Below are positions 53,966 to 63,446 of a stretch of 64,000 nucleotides of DNA, in pieces. A model generated the notes under the pieces. The model saw only the letters and a list, made by a program, of their open reading frames with translations. It was not told where the DNA came from and made no database searches. The translations under genes and the position numbers were made by a program. The DNA lies in NCBI GenBank assembly GCA_963786295.1, contig CAWAYV010000032.1:1-64000 (forward strand), in the 5' to 3' direction. This DNA comes from JACCZX01 sp963786295 (GTDB taxonomy: Bacteria; Pseudomonadota; Gammaproteobacteria; Burkholderiales; Burkholderiaceae_F). Position 1 is the first letter of the stretch, and each line of letters opens with the position of its first letter.

Positions 53966-55215
53966 GCGTGTTGCCGCTGATTCAGCGTGTCCTCGGCAAT
54001 GCGGCGTGTGCGGTGAGCATATCGCTCGCCCTCGTTGGCTGTGCGACGTGGCAAGCCCCTGCCGAGGTCAGCGACGCCGCGCTGCGCGCCCGTGCCATGA
54101 GCGACACCGTGCGCGACGTGCGCGTGACCGCGGCGGTGCTAAGCGCAGAAGACAGCCGGCGCATGTTCGGTGCCGACGTCAACAAGACACAAGTGCAGCC
54201 GGTTTGGGTCGAAGTCCAGAACCGGACGTCGCAACCGTTGTGGCTGCTGCGGTCGGGAACCGACCCAGATTACTTCTCGCCGCTCGAAGTCGCGTGGTCC
54301 ATGCACACACCGCTCGCGAGAGACACGAACGCGAGCATCGACGACCACTTCGACAGATTGGGGTTCAAGAATCCGATCCCGCCGGGGGCGACGCGCACGG
54401 GGATCCTCTTCACCAACCCACAGCGCAGCACGAAGCTGCTCAATGTCGATCTGCTGGGGAACAAGACGCTGATTCCGTTCTCCCTGTTCCTGCCGGTGCC
54501 GGACGACTCCGTGGATGAGCGCCTGTCGCAGCTCTCGTTCCAGTATCCCGATGCGCAGATCACGAACTACAAGGACCTCGCCGCGCTCCGTGCGGCGCTC
54601 GAGCGGTTGCCCTGCTGTGCGACCGACGCCGGCGGGACGGGGCAAGGCGACCCGCTGAACGTTGTCTTCATCGGCACCATCGCGGACATCGGCGCTGCGG
54701 GCATTCGGCGCAGCTATCGGCGTAGTTTCTACGAGTCCGATACGGCGCAACGGGTCTTCGGCCGCGAGCCTTACTTCGTCGCGCGGAAACAAGCGCAAGC
54801 GGGCGCGCCGGCGACCTGGATACGCCTATGGGTGGCGCCGATGCGCTTCGACGGTAAGCCAGTCTTCGTGGTGCAGGTCGGACGGCCGGTCGGCGGGCGC
54901 TTCGCACCCCGCGACGCGGCAAGCATCATCCTGCACGACGATGTGGACGAGGCGAGGAACCTCCTGATTCAGGACATGATGTATTCGGGCGGATTGGAAA
55001 AGCTCGGGTTCGTCACCGGTGTCGGCGCGGCCCCCGAAACGCTGCCCCGAACCGCACTCAACGGCGCGCGCTACCACACCGACGGACTGCGCGCGGTCCT
55101 TTTCTTCGCGACGCGGCCGCTCGACCTTTCGGACGTGGAGATTCTCGACTGGGTGCCTTTCTTGGAGCGACGCGAGGCTGCCGCACGCGAGCAAAGCAAC
55201 AATGTGCGCAAGTGA
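53962..55215 (+). CDS. LssY_C-domain lipoprotein 2
   Basis: A 417-residue lipoprotein (ISLALVGCATWQ) with the same two-domain layout as lipoprotein 1: VTAAVLSAEDSRRMFGADVNKTQVQPVWVEVQNRTSQPLWLL, PPGATRTGILFTNPQRSTK, then DPLNVVFIGTIADIGAAGIRRSYRRSF, IRLWVAPMRFDGKPVFVVQVGRPVGG and YHTDGLRAVLFF. The two differ at most positions, so this is an old tandem duplication. It overlaps the preceding gene by ATGA and the next gene by 14 bases, making a three-gene coupled operon. Confidence 0.75.
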   Translation: MSVLPLIQRVLGNAACAVSISLALVGCATWQAPAEVSDAALRARAMSDTVRDVRVTAAVLSAEDSRRMFGADVNKTQVQPVWVEVQNRTSQPLWLLRSGTDPDYFSPLEVAWSMHTPLARDTNASIDDHFDRLGFKNPIPPGATRTGILFTNPQRSTKLLNVDLLGNKTLIPFSLFLPVPDDSVDERLSQLSFQYPDAQITNYKDLAALRAALERLPCCATDAGGTGQGDPLNVVFIGTIADIGAAGIRRSYRRSFYESDTAQRVFGREPYFVARKQAQAGAPATWIRLWVAPMRFDGKPVFVVQVGRPVGGRFAPRDAASIILHDDVDEARNLLIQDMMYSGGLEKLGFVTGVGAAPETLPRTALNGARYHTDGLRAVLFFATRPLDLSDVEILDWVPFLERREAAAREQSNNVRK

Positions 55216-56356
55216 CTCGGCCATTGAATCGCAAGCGTCTGTAGCGTCGCGACGCGCCCGCACGATCGGTGCGGCGAACGGCGGCATTGTTCACGCGATG
55301 GTTGTCGTGGCATGCCTCGCGCTCGGCGCATGCGCGACGACGCCCCTCGTGCCGTACTCGGCCGACACGCCGCCGCTCGTTCTCGCGCTGGCTTCCCAAA
55401 CGGGCGTGCAGGACAAGCGGGCGCGCTTCCGCGAGACCTACTGCGCCGTGTTGGAGGCGCATGGACGCGGGCTTCCCGACTACCGGCCTTGCGACGAAGC
55501 ACTGGCCCGCGTCGGTGCCGAACCCGCCGGCACCGGCAAGCGCGTCGATCTCGGCCCGTCGAAACGGCGCCTCGTCGCGGCGGTGGTACCCGGCATCGGG
55601 TACGAATGCTTCGAACAGTGGCTCCAGCCGCCTGGCACCGTCGCGGCGCACGTACGCCAATACGGGTATGACGCAATCACCCTCAAGGTCGATGCGCTAT
55701 CGGGCACCGAGAACAATGCGCGCCAGATCCGCGACGCGATCATGGCCATGCCGCGCGATGCGGAAGCGCCGCGCCTCGTGCTGATCGGCTATTCGAAGGG
55801 CGCACCCGACATCCTCGAGGCGGTGGTCAAGTATCCAGAGATCCGGAGCCGCGTGGCGGCCGTGGTAAGCGCTGCAGGCTCGGTCGGTGGCTCAGCGCTC
55901 GCCAACGATGCCGAGCAATACCAGGCCGATATGCTGCGGTACTTTCCGGGCGCAACCTGCGGCTCGGGCGACGGCCGCGCAGTGGAGAGCCTGCGGCCCG
56001 CCACGCGCCAGGCGTGGCTCGCGCAGAACCCGCTGCCGAGCGACGTTCGCTACTACTCGCTCGCGACCTTCCCGCAGCCGGAGCGCATCTCGTCGATTCT
56101 GAAAACGAGCTACGACAAGCTGGCGCGAGTCGACGCGCGCAACGACAGCCAGGTGATCTTCTACGATCAGCTGGTGCCCGGCAGCACCCTCGTCGGCTAT
56201 CTCAATGCGGACCACTGGGCAGTCGCGGTGCCAATTTCCCGCACGCACCCCACGATCACGTCCCTGTTCGTGACCCAGAACGCCTATCCACGCGAGGCGC
56301 TATTGGAAGCGCTCCTGCGCTTCTTGGAGGAGGATCTCGCGACGCCGCCGCGATGA
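55202..56356 (+). CDS. Alpha/beta hydrolase lipoprotein of the LssY_C operon
   Basis: About 384 residues from ATG 55202, overlapping the end of LssY_C lipoprotein 2; a shorter start at 55298 (MVVVACLALGACATT) also gives a lipobox. VVPGIGYECFEQWLQPPG and RLVLIGYSKGAPDILEAVVKYPEIRSRVAAVVSAAGSVGGS contain a G-x-S-x-G-like nucleophile (GYSKG), and YLNADHWAVAVPI offers the His. It probably acts as an esterase or lipase at the outer membrane beside the LssY_C pair. Confidence 0.72.
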   Translation: MCASDSAIESQASVASRRARTIGAANGGIVHAMVVVACLALGACATTPLVPYSADTPPLVLALASQTGVQDKRARFRETYCAVLEAHGRGLPDYRPCDEALARVGAEPAGTGKRVDLGPSKRRLVAAVVPGIGYECFEQWLQPPGTVAAHVRQYGYDAITLKVDALSGTENNARQIRDAIMAMPRDAEAPRLVLIGYSKGAPDILEAVVKYPEIRSRVAAVVSAAGSVGGSALANDAEQYQADMLRYFPGATCGSGDGRAVESLRPATRQAWLAQNPLPSDVRYYSLATFPQPERISSILKTSYDKLARVDARNDSQVIFYDQLVPGSTLVGYLNADHWAVAVPISRTHPTITSLFVTQNAYPREALLEALLRFLEEDLATPPR

Positions 56357-56492
56357 TTGCTGCGCGGGATGCGTGTCGCTTCGCTGTCATCGACACACGA
56401 TAGTCGGCAACTTCTGACCAGTAGTATTCTTCGATCAAACATCCGATCAAAAATAAGACGTCGCCGGAACACATACGCCGGAGGGAAACGCG

Positions 56493-58466
56493 ATGACACG
56501 TCGAATCAAAGGTCGCATTGCGCTGCTTGGCCTCAGCGCAACTCTTACCGTTGCCACTCTGGTAGCAGTCGCGGTATGGCCGGAGTCGGTGTCACCTGCG
56601 CTGGCTCAAGCGACCAAGGGTGCGCCGCCATCCGGAGCCGCGGCGCAAGACGCGCCTCCGCCCACCGACAGAAAGATCACGTACTCACCCTATCCGGAGC
56701 AGAACTTCCCGAACCGGGTGTTCTTCGGCGATACGCATCTGCACACCAGCTACTCGACCGATGCCGGCATGATCGGTAACCGTCTCGGCCCGGAGGAGGC
56801 GTATCGCTTTGCGCGCGGTGAGACCGTGAAATCCAGCACCGGATTGCCGGCGCGACTCGGTCGGCCGCTGGATTTCCTGGTCGTCGCGGATCACTCCGAA
56901 AACCTGGGCCTCTCGCCCATGATCGCCGAGTCGAACCCGGAGCTGCTCAAGTCCGAGTGGGGCCGCAAGGTGCACGACCTGGTCAAGGCCGGCAAGGGCT
57001 TCGACGCGTACGACGCGTGGGGTGCGGCGATGATCGCTCGTCAGGATCCGCTCAAGGGATCGCCCATGGTGCGTACGGCGTGGGAGCGCATCACCGCGGC
57101 AGCGGAAAAATACAACGAGCCGGGTCGCTTCACCGCGTTCATCGGCTACGAATGGACGTCGTCGCCCGGCGGCAACAATCTGCATCGCAACGTCATCTAT
57201 CGCGACGCCAAGGACAAGGCCGACCAGGTCCTGCCGTTCTCGCAATACGACAGTGTCGATGTCGAGGACCTCTATAACTGGATGGCCGACTACGAGAAAA
57301 AGACCGGCGGCCGGCTGCTGGCCATCGCGCACAACGGCAACCTCTCCAATGGACTCATGTTCGACGACGTCACGCTCACGACCAAGAAGCCGCTCGACCG
57401 CGACTATGCGATGCGGCGCTCGAAGTGGGAGCCGCTGTACGAAACGACCCAGTCGAAGGGCACCGGCGAAGCTCATCCGCAACTCTCATCGACCGACGAG
57501 TTCGCGAACTTCGAGATCTGGGACAAGGGAAGCTTCGGTCCGGTGCCGAAGACGAAGGACATGCTGCCCCGCGAATACGCGCGCGAGGCATTGAAGCGCG
57601 GCCTCGCCTATGAGGCCAAGCTGGGTGTCAATCCATTCAAGTTCGGCATGATCGGCTCGACCGATTCGCACACCTCGCTTGCCACGGCCGAGGAGAGCAA
57701 TTTCTTCGGCAAGGCTGCCATGCTCGAGCCCTCGAGCGATCCGATCCGATTCGAGGAAGTCATTACGGGCCGCCCTGCACCGAAGGGCACTCAAATCTAT
57801 GCGCGGGAAGGGAGCGCTGCAGGCCTGGCTGCCGTCTGGGCGCGCGACAATACGCGCGAAGCGCTATGGGACGCGATGGCGCGCAAAGAAGTCTTCGGAA
57901 CCAGCGGTACGCGGTTGATCGTGCGCGTGTTCGGCGGCTTCGACTTTTCACAGAAGGATCTCAATCGGTCCGACTTTGCCGCGCACGGTTACGCGAACGG
58001 CGTGCCGATGGGCGGGGATCTCAAGACCGCAGCGGCCGGCAAGGCGCCGACGCTGCTGATACGCGCGATTCGCGATGTGGACGGCGCCAACCTCGATCGC
58101 ATCCAGGTGATCAAGGGCTGGATAGACGCTTCCGGCAAGCCACAGGAGAAGGTGTACGACGTGGCGTGGTCGGGCAATCGCAAGCCCGACGCAAAGGGCA
58201 AGCTGCCTGCGGTGGGCAGCACCGTCAACGTCGCCGAAGCCACGTACGACAATTCGATCGGCTCGCCCGCGCTGCAAGTGTTCTGGAAAGATCCGAACTT
58301 CGATCCGAAGCAACGCGCCTTCTACTACGTCCGCGTCCTGGAGATCCCGACACCGCGATGGACAACGTACGACGCGAAGTTCTTCAAAGTGAAGCTGCCC
58401 ACCGATGTGCCTGCTTCCATTCAGGAGCGCGCGTATACATCGCCGATCTGGTACACGCCTGGATGA
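56493..58466 (+). CDS. DUF3604 (PHP-like) exported protein
   Basis: A 657-residue periplasmic protein with a signal anchor (LLGLSATLTVATLVAVAVWP, cut near SPALAQA). The metal motif is GDTHLHTSYSTDAG (Asp80, His82, His84); VVADHSEN, LLAIAHNGNLSNG and GSTDSHTS supply further PHP-type ligands, all intact. DUF3604 proteins resemble PHP phosphoesterases, but the reaction is not known to me. GGAGGG lies ten bases before ATG 56493. Confidence 0.85.
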   Translation: MTRRIKGRIALLGLSATLTVATLVAVAVWPESVSPALAQATKGAPPSGAAAQDAPPPTDRKITYSPYPEQNFPNRVFFGDTHLHTSYSTDAGMIGNRLGPEEAYRFARGETVKSSTGLPARLGRPLDFLVVADHSENLGLSPMIAESNPELLKSEWGRKVHDLVKAGKGFDAYDAWGAAMIARQDPLKGSPMVRTAWERITAAAEKYNEPGRFTAFIGYEWTSSPGGNNLHRNVIYRDAKDKADQVLPFSQYDSVDVEDLYNWMADYEKKTGGRLLAIAHNGNLSNGLMFDDVTLTTKKPLDRDYAMRRSKWEPLYETTQSKGTGEAHPQLSSTDEFANFEIWDKGSFGPVPKTKDMLPREYAREALKRGLAYEAKLGVNPFKFGMIGSTDSHTSLATAEESNFFGKAAMLEPSSDPIRFEEVITGRPAPKGTQIYAREGSAAGLAAVWARDNTREALWDAMARKEVFGTSGTRLIVRVFGGFDFSQKDLNRSDFAAHGYANGVPMGGDLKTAAAGKAPTLLIRAIRDVDGANLDRIQVIKGWIDASGKPQEKVYDVAWSGNRKPDAKGKLPAVGSTVNVAEATYDNSIGSPALQVFWKDPNFDPKQRAFYYVRVLEIPTPRWTTYDAKFFKVKLPTDVPASIQERAYTSPIWYTPG

Positions 58467-58525
58467 AAAATCTGACGGCGGCGTGAAATCCAAAACGAGT
58501 CGGGCAGCGGGGGGAGCCGCATCAC

Positions 58526-59293
58526 ATGATGAGTCCGTTTGTGGTGGGCATGATCGTGTTCGCATGCACGATCGCCGGCGCGCTGATCGGTTCCCAGCTG
58601 CGTCGCACTTGGTCTCGGAATCACATCACCGAAGAATCGAGGGACACAGTGGAGATGGCCGTCGGTCTGATCGCCACGATCACCGCTCTCGTCCTTGGCC
58701 TCGTCACTGCCTCCGCCAAGAGTTCCTTTGACGCTGTCGATACTTCGGTGAAGGAGATCGCCACCGACATCCTCACGCTCGACCGGTTGCTCGCTCGTTA
58801 CGGGCCCGAGACCAAGGAGATCCGTGTGGCATTGCGGCAGGCGGTTGCGGACAGGATCGACACGACTTGGCCGCAGGAGTCATCTCGGCCCGCCCGCGTG
58901 GCGGACCCGTTGGAAACAGCATCGCGCGTCGAGGGCCTCGCCGAAGCGATTCGCCGTCTCGCCCCGCGCGATGATGCTCAGCGGTCGCTCCAATCCCGTG
59001 CGCTGGAGCTCGCGGAGAGGCTGCTTAAGACCAGATGGCTAGTGTTCACCGCCGGCGGACCGTCAGTCCCTGTGGCGTTCCTTGTCGTCATCGTATTCTG
59101 GCTCACGATCTCGTTCACCAGCTACGGGCTGATCGCTCCGCGAAACGCAACGGTTTTCGTACTTCTCCTTGTTTGTGCGCTGTCTGTTGGTAGCGTTATC
59201 TTCCTCATATTGGAACTGGGTGAGCCGTTTGAAGGCATGCTCAAGGTCTCCGGAGATGCTTTTAGCTACGCGCATGCCCACCTAAACCAGTAG
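58526..59293 (+). CDS. DUF4239 bestrophin-like membrane protein
   Basis: A 255-residue inner-membrane protein with an N-terminal helix, then RDTVEMAVGLIATITALVLGLVTASAKSSFDAVDTSVKEIATDILTLDRLLARYGPETKEIR, the DUF4239 signature, a cytoplasmic helical part, and two or three C-terminal helices (VPVAFLVVIVFWLTISFTSYGL, FVLLLVCALSVGSVIFLILEL). GGGGAG is upstream of the ATG. Function unknown. Confidence 0.82.
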   Translation: MMSPFVVGMIVFACTIAGALIGSQLRRTWSRNHITEESRDTVEMAVGLIATITALVLGLVTASAKSSFDAVDTSVKEIATDILTLDRLLARYGPETKEIRVALRQAVADRIDTTWPQESSRPARVADPLETASRVEGLAEAIRRLAPRDDAQRSLQSRALELAERLLKTRWLVFTAGGPSVPVAFLVVIVFWLTISFTSYGLIAPRNATVFVLLLVCALSVGSVIFLILELGEPFEGMLKVSGDAFSYAHAHLNQ

Positions 59294-59314
59294 GAGCATC
59301 ACGATCTCGTAGCC

Positions 59315-61552
59315 TCAGGGAGCGCCCAGCAACAGATAAATCGTGCGATTTTTGCCGCCGCCGGTTGCGGCACCAAGGAACAACGGACCGAGAAACGTTT
59401 CGGCGCCGATGTAAAGCGAAGCCGACCACAGATTGCCTGTTGACGATCGACCGTCGTAGAGATCGTTCACGCGCCCGGCCTCGAGCGAGCCGCCTGCGTA
59501 GATGCCCGATCCGATCAGTGAGGGCAGCCGGTGAATCTGATGGTAATAGCGGACGTTGGCGAATACCATTGACTGACCGGTGAATTGACCGATCCGATAG
59601 CCGGAGAGCCGGAATGGGCCGCCGAGCATGAATGGATCGTACGGAGGAACGTTTGATCCAGCATCGGTGCCGGCCAGGATCGCCGCGTTCAATGTGTGTG
59701 GGCCAATACTTGCCGCCGCGGTCAATGCGCCTTCGTAACGCTGATATGACTCGTCTGCGCCAAGCGCGCTGGTCGTGCTGAACGCGGTGAGCACAGCGCG
59801 ATGACCGCTGCGTGGGAACCATGGCGCGTCCACCCGATCGCCGACGACACGCATGCGCACGCCACTCGCGTTTGCGTTGATCTCAGGCAGTACCGGTGCT
59901 CCAGTGTCAACCTCGGCCCGAACGTCACGATAGAGCGGTCCAACGCGCACTTCGCCCCACGTGCCGAGTGTCGCGCCGACGTCAAGGCCAAGCCGGTTTT
60001 CGCGTGCCTGGTACTCGGCGATCCGGTCGTCATTGACAAAAACGCCGCGTGTGTACTGGCCGACCTGCCCATAGGCAGCGCCAAACAGCCGTCCGCGCGC
60101 TTCGAACGGCTGATAGAACTCGGTGAACAAATAGTTGTTCTGCCCCACCTGGGCTTCTGCGACGAACTCGCCGCCAAGCCGATTGACCCAGGTGCGGCGA
60201 TAGCTGATCAATGCATTGAAGTTCGCGTCGCCCTGAAAGTCAGACGCAAGGCCGAGACCGAAGCGCAAATAATTCGGGCCGATCTCTTTTTCGTGAACGC
60301 GAATCACCAGCGCACGCGCGCCGGGTCCTTGCTCGATCCGGTAATCGACCGCATCGAAATCGCCGCGCCCATAGATGCGACGCAGATCGGCCGCGATCTT
60401 GTCTTCGGACAGTTCCTCGCCCGGTTTTGATTCGATCAGCGCGGCAAGGACCTCAGAGCGGGTTCGCTCGACACCTTCGAATCGAATTTCATCGACTTTT
60501 CCGAGAGTGTGCTTCTCGGCGAGCTGCGTCTTGCGCAGCAACGCATATTCGTTCTCGGAAACGCTGTAGCGGCGCAGCGAATCGGCCATTGCGCGCGCCG
60601 CAGCCTCGCCGATTTTTATCGCCTCCCGCCCGCGGTCGAAGCTGCCGGCGGAGATATCTCCAAGGTCCGGCTGTATGAGGACATCGCGCGGTCCAAGGCT
60701 CTTTAGCTGCCGATCAACGTTGTCCTTGCCGAGGAAATTGATCAGCTGGACGACAATGGTCAGAGCCGACGTGATTTCCGCGCGCGTCAGCGTCGGAGTC
60801 TGGATGTTCACGGCAATGATCACATCGGCGCACATCTCGCGCACTTGATCGATCGGTAAATTATTGGCAATGCCACCATCAACAAGCAGTCGGCCATCAA
60901 TCTCCACCGGTGAGATCGCACCCGGGACGGCCATGCTGGCTCGCAGCGCTTGAGTGAGACTGCCACGCGAAAGGATGATGGCTTCGCCCGATTCGATGTC
61001 CGTTGCCACGGCTCGAAACGGCACCGGCAACCGCCCGAAGTCCCCCACAGCAGCGGCGGGTTCGGTGAGTTTGCGAATCAGGCTTTCAATCGAGACGCCG
61101 GCGACCAGTCCTTTCGGTAGCAACAGCGACCCGTCGCGCAGTCCGAACTCCGGAGCAAAGAGATTCTTGTAGTCATCGAGTTTGCGCCGAATCGCAATCT
61201 CACCACGCGGAGGACGGTCGACGAACACATCGTTCCAATCGGTCTCTGTCATCAGCCGCTGCATCTCGTTGGGTGTAGCACCGGCCGCAAAGCCGCCACC
61301 GACGATGGAGCCCATGCTGGTGCCTGCCACACAATGAACGGGCACACGTAGTTCTTCGAGTACTTTCAACACGCCGATGTGCGCGGCACCCCGCGCGCCA
61401 CCGCCGGATAGCGCAAGGCCGATCTTTGGACGTGACGCCGCCGGATCTGCTACGGACGTCACGCTCTGCGCATGCAATTCCGCCGACGCGGCCGGTAAAG
61501 TCACGCATGCAATCAGAAGCCAATGCAAGAGCCTGCGCGAGAGTCGTTTCAT
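59315..61552 (-). CDS. Patatin-like phospholipase, PlpD-type autotransporter
   Basis: An intact 745-residue paralogue of the gene at 44472, from ATG 61552 with signal peptide (LLHWLLIACVTLPAASAELHAQ). Patatin: oxyanion loop LSGGGARGAAHIGVLKVLEELR, nucleophile GTSMGSIVGG (Ser79 from this start), and DGG in LLVDGGIANNLPIDQ. A POTRA domain (DEIRFEGVERTRSEVLAALIESKPGEELSEDKIAADLRRIYGRGDFDAVDYRI) leads to a 16-stranded Omp85-type barrel ending YLLLGAP. Family members secrete a phospholipase A1-like lipase through their own barrel. Converges with the DUF4239 gene. Confidence 0.92.
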   Translation of the reverse strand: MKRLSRRLLHWLLIACVTLPAASAELHAQSVTSVADPAASRPKIGLALSGGGARGAAHIGVLKVLEELRVPVHCVAGTSMGSIVGGGFAAGATPNEMQRLMTETDWNDVFVDRPPRGEIAIRRKLDDYKNLFAPEFGLRDGSLLLPKGLVAGVSIESLIRKLTEPAAAVGDFGRLPVPFRAVATDIESGEAIILSRGSLTQALRASMAVPGAISPVEIDGRLLVDGGIANNLPIDQVREMCADVIIAVNIQTPTLTRAEITSALTIVVQLINFLGKDNVDRQLKSLGPRDVLIQPDLGDISAGSFDRGREAIKIGEAAARAMADSLRRYSVSENEYALLRKTQLAEKHTLGKVDEIRFEGVERTRSEVLAALIESKPGEELSEDKIAADLRRIYGRGDFDAVDYRIEQGPGARALVIRVHEKEIGPNYLRFGLGLASDFQGDANFNALISYRRTWVNRLGGEFVAEAQVGQNNYLFTEFYQPFEARGRLFGAAYGQVGQYTRGVFVNDDRIAEYQARENRLGLDVGATLGTWGEVRVGPLYRDVRAEVDTGAPVLPEINANASGVRMRVVGDRVDAPWFPRSGHRAVLTAFSTTSALGADESYQRYEGALTAAASIGPHTLNAAILAGTDAGSNVPPYDPFMLGGPFRLSGYRIGQFTGQSMVFANVRYYHQIHRLPSLIGSGIYAGGSLEAGRVNDLYDGRSSTGNLWSASLYIGAETFLGPLFLGAATGGGKNRTIYLLLGAP

Positions 61553-61689
61553 GGAGATGATGGGATGCGCCGAACTCATCAAGCCGATTGTGACCCGGCC
61601 CTGACTATTATCCCGCGGTGCAGCTCGCAGACCAAGCTACAGATCAGGCACAGCGCTCGATCACAACGTTCCACGTCGAATAGTCGCTG

Positions 61690-62724
61690 ATGAGGGTCGC
61701 AAAATCGCCCTTGCGAACTGACGCACCCAACCGATTGACGCATCGCATCGGCCGGTCGGTTCTTGCGGCGACTCGAGCGCTCATCTTGGTCGTGCTCGTC
61801 GGCTGGGCCACGCTGGCCATCTATTACTCGAACCTGCCATGGTCATGGGTGCCGGCCGCCGCATTCCTCGGCTTCAGCGTCTGGGCCTTGTGGTTGACCA
61901 AGCGGTCGCACATGTCCTGGGCGTTCGCTGGACTGTTTGTCGCGGTGGCCGTGAGCTGGACTTTCATCGAGCCTTCGCACGATCGCCCGTGGCGACCCGA
62001 TGTGGCGGTGATGCCGCGGGCGATCATCGACGGCGATCGCGTGCGCTTCACGGGGTTCCGCAATTTCGACTACCGCAGCCGGGACGACTTCACGGCGCGA
62101 TACGAGGAACGCGAGGTGCAACTCTCGCATCTGACCGGAGTGGATTTCTTCATCTCCTATTGGAAAATAGGTCCGGTTGCGCACACCTTCGTGAGTTTCA
62201 TCTTCGACAATGCACCGCCGGTCAACATTTCGATCGAAATTAGACCGGAAGTGGGAGAGAGCTTCGATCTACTTGCCTCGCTGTTCAAGCAATTCGAGCT
62301 GATCTATGTCGTTGGAGATGAGCGAGACATCGTGCGCGTTCGCACCAACTATCGGGACGAAGACGTGCTTTTGTACCGCATTGACGTGGCGCCTGCCGAT
62401 GCGCGCCGGCTCTTCGAGGTTTATTTGCAGCGGATCAATCAGCTCGCCGATCGGCCCGAGTTTTACCATTTGCTGAGCAACAGCTGCACGATCAACATCA
62501 TTCGTTACGCGAATGCCGCGGGCCGCGTCGGCGGTTACGATATCCGCCACTCGCTCAACGGGTTGATCGACGGGTATCTCTACGCGTCGGGCGGGATCAA
62601 GTCGACATTGCCTTTTGACGAGCTGCGGCAGCGCTCCTGGATCAACAACGCTGCGCAGGGTGCCGGTAACACGGAAGACTTCTCGCAGCGGATTCGCGCG
62701 TCTCTACCTACCGTCCGGCCGTGA
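61690..62724 (+). CDS. DUF4105 domain membrane protein
   Basis: A 344-residue protein with two or three N-terminal transmembrane helices (about 20-85), followed by a periplasmic or cytoplasmic DUF4105 domain: HTFVSFIFDNAPPVNISIEIRPEVGESFDLLASLFKQFELIYVVGDERDIVRVRTN and FYHLLSNSCTINIIRYANAAGRVGG. The conserved NSC...H pattern suggests an NlpC/P60-like or lipid-related hydrolase, but that is inference. Its stop is 33 bases from the end of the convergent DUF3313 gene. Confidence 0.78.
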   Translation: MRVAKSPLRTDAPNRLTHRIGRSVLAATRALILVVLVGWATLAIYYSNLPWSWVPAAAFLGFSVWALWLTKRSHMSWAFAGLFVAVAVSWTFIEPSHDRPWRPDVAVMPRAIIDGDRVRFTGFRNFDYRSRDDFTARYEEREVQLSHLTGVDFFISYWKIGPVAHTFVSFIFDNAPPVNISIEIRPEVGESFDLLASLFKQFELIYVVGDERDIVRVRTNYRDEDVLLYRIDVAPADARRLFEVYLQRINQLADRPEFYHLLSNSCTINIIRYANAAGRVGGYDIRHSLNGLIDGYLYASGGIKSTLPFDELRQRSWINNAAQGAGNTEDFSQRIRASLPTVRP

Positions 62725-62757
62725 ACAAGTACCCGCCGGCCGGCCGCCCCCATCGTC

Positions 62758-63433
62758 TCACTTGGGCTTGACGTACTTCGCAAGATCCGGAAAGACACCC
62801 GCAGCCACTTCGTCCAACACCGGCTTCAGCGTGTCAAACGTGACGACTTTGCGGTCGCCAACCTGGCTCAGGCGTTCGCCTGTCGCCATGCGCACCCTCA
62901 GCGCCAGCAACTCGCCCGTGACGCTGTCTGTTGCCTCGACTTCGCCCTCCATGAACGCCCGTTGCGGCGTACCCGACGCGGACCTTGAGGCCATCGTGGC
63001 CACGAGGGCGATGGGGACGTATTGGTAGGGCTTAAGGCCTTCGTCCGCGGCGACTCCGGTGACCGCCGCGCGAATCCGGAGCACGCGCGGCCCGGCACGA
63101 TCGACCACCCTGAATCGCTCGCTGAGTGACCGCTATTGCGTCGTTGGAGTAGGCGAGAACTTGCTGCAGCGTCTCGGCGCTCACCTGCTCGGTGGGCCTC
63201 GGCTCGGGGTAGAAGACGAGCGGATCCAACAGAATCGCATCGTAGTTGGCGGGCGTGAGCTTGGGACTCACCCAGGCTCGAATGGTCTTACCCTGGGCGT
63301 CCTTGGTTTCCCGCAGGTTGGAATAATCCCGTAGGAAGCCCGAATCCTCGACGACGCCGGTCTTAGTCGCGCATGCTCCCAGGATCAGCGCGAGGAGAAC
63401 GACGCCCGCCTTGCTTGCCATCGATGTCTTCAT
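62758..63433 (-). CDS. DUF3313 lipoprotein, frameshifted
   Basis: ATG 63433 has GAGGAGG upstream. The lipoprotein signal is GVVLLALILGACATKTG; SGFLRDYSNLRETKDAQGKTIRAWVSPKLTPANYDAILLDPLVFYPEP is the DUF3313 N-terminus. The frame is lost at about 63125-63140, and the second frame opens with SLSERFRVVDRAGPRVLRIRAAVTG, then LKPYQYVPIALVATMAS and the C-terminus. Dropping one base yields 224 residues. Outer-membrane lipoprotein of unknown role; it is 13 bases after the glycine-zipper gene. Confidence 0.82.
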
Positions 63434-63446
63434 GACCGTCCTCCTC

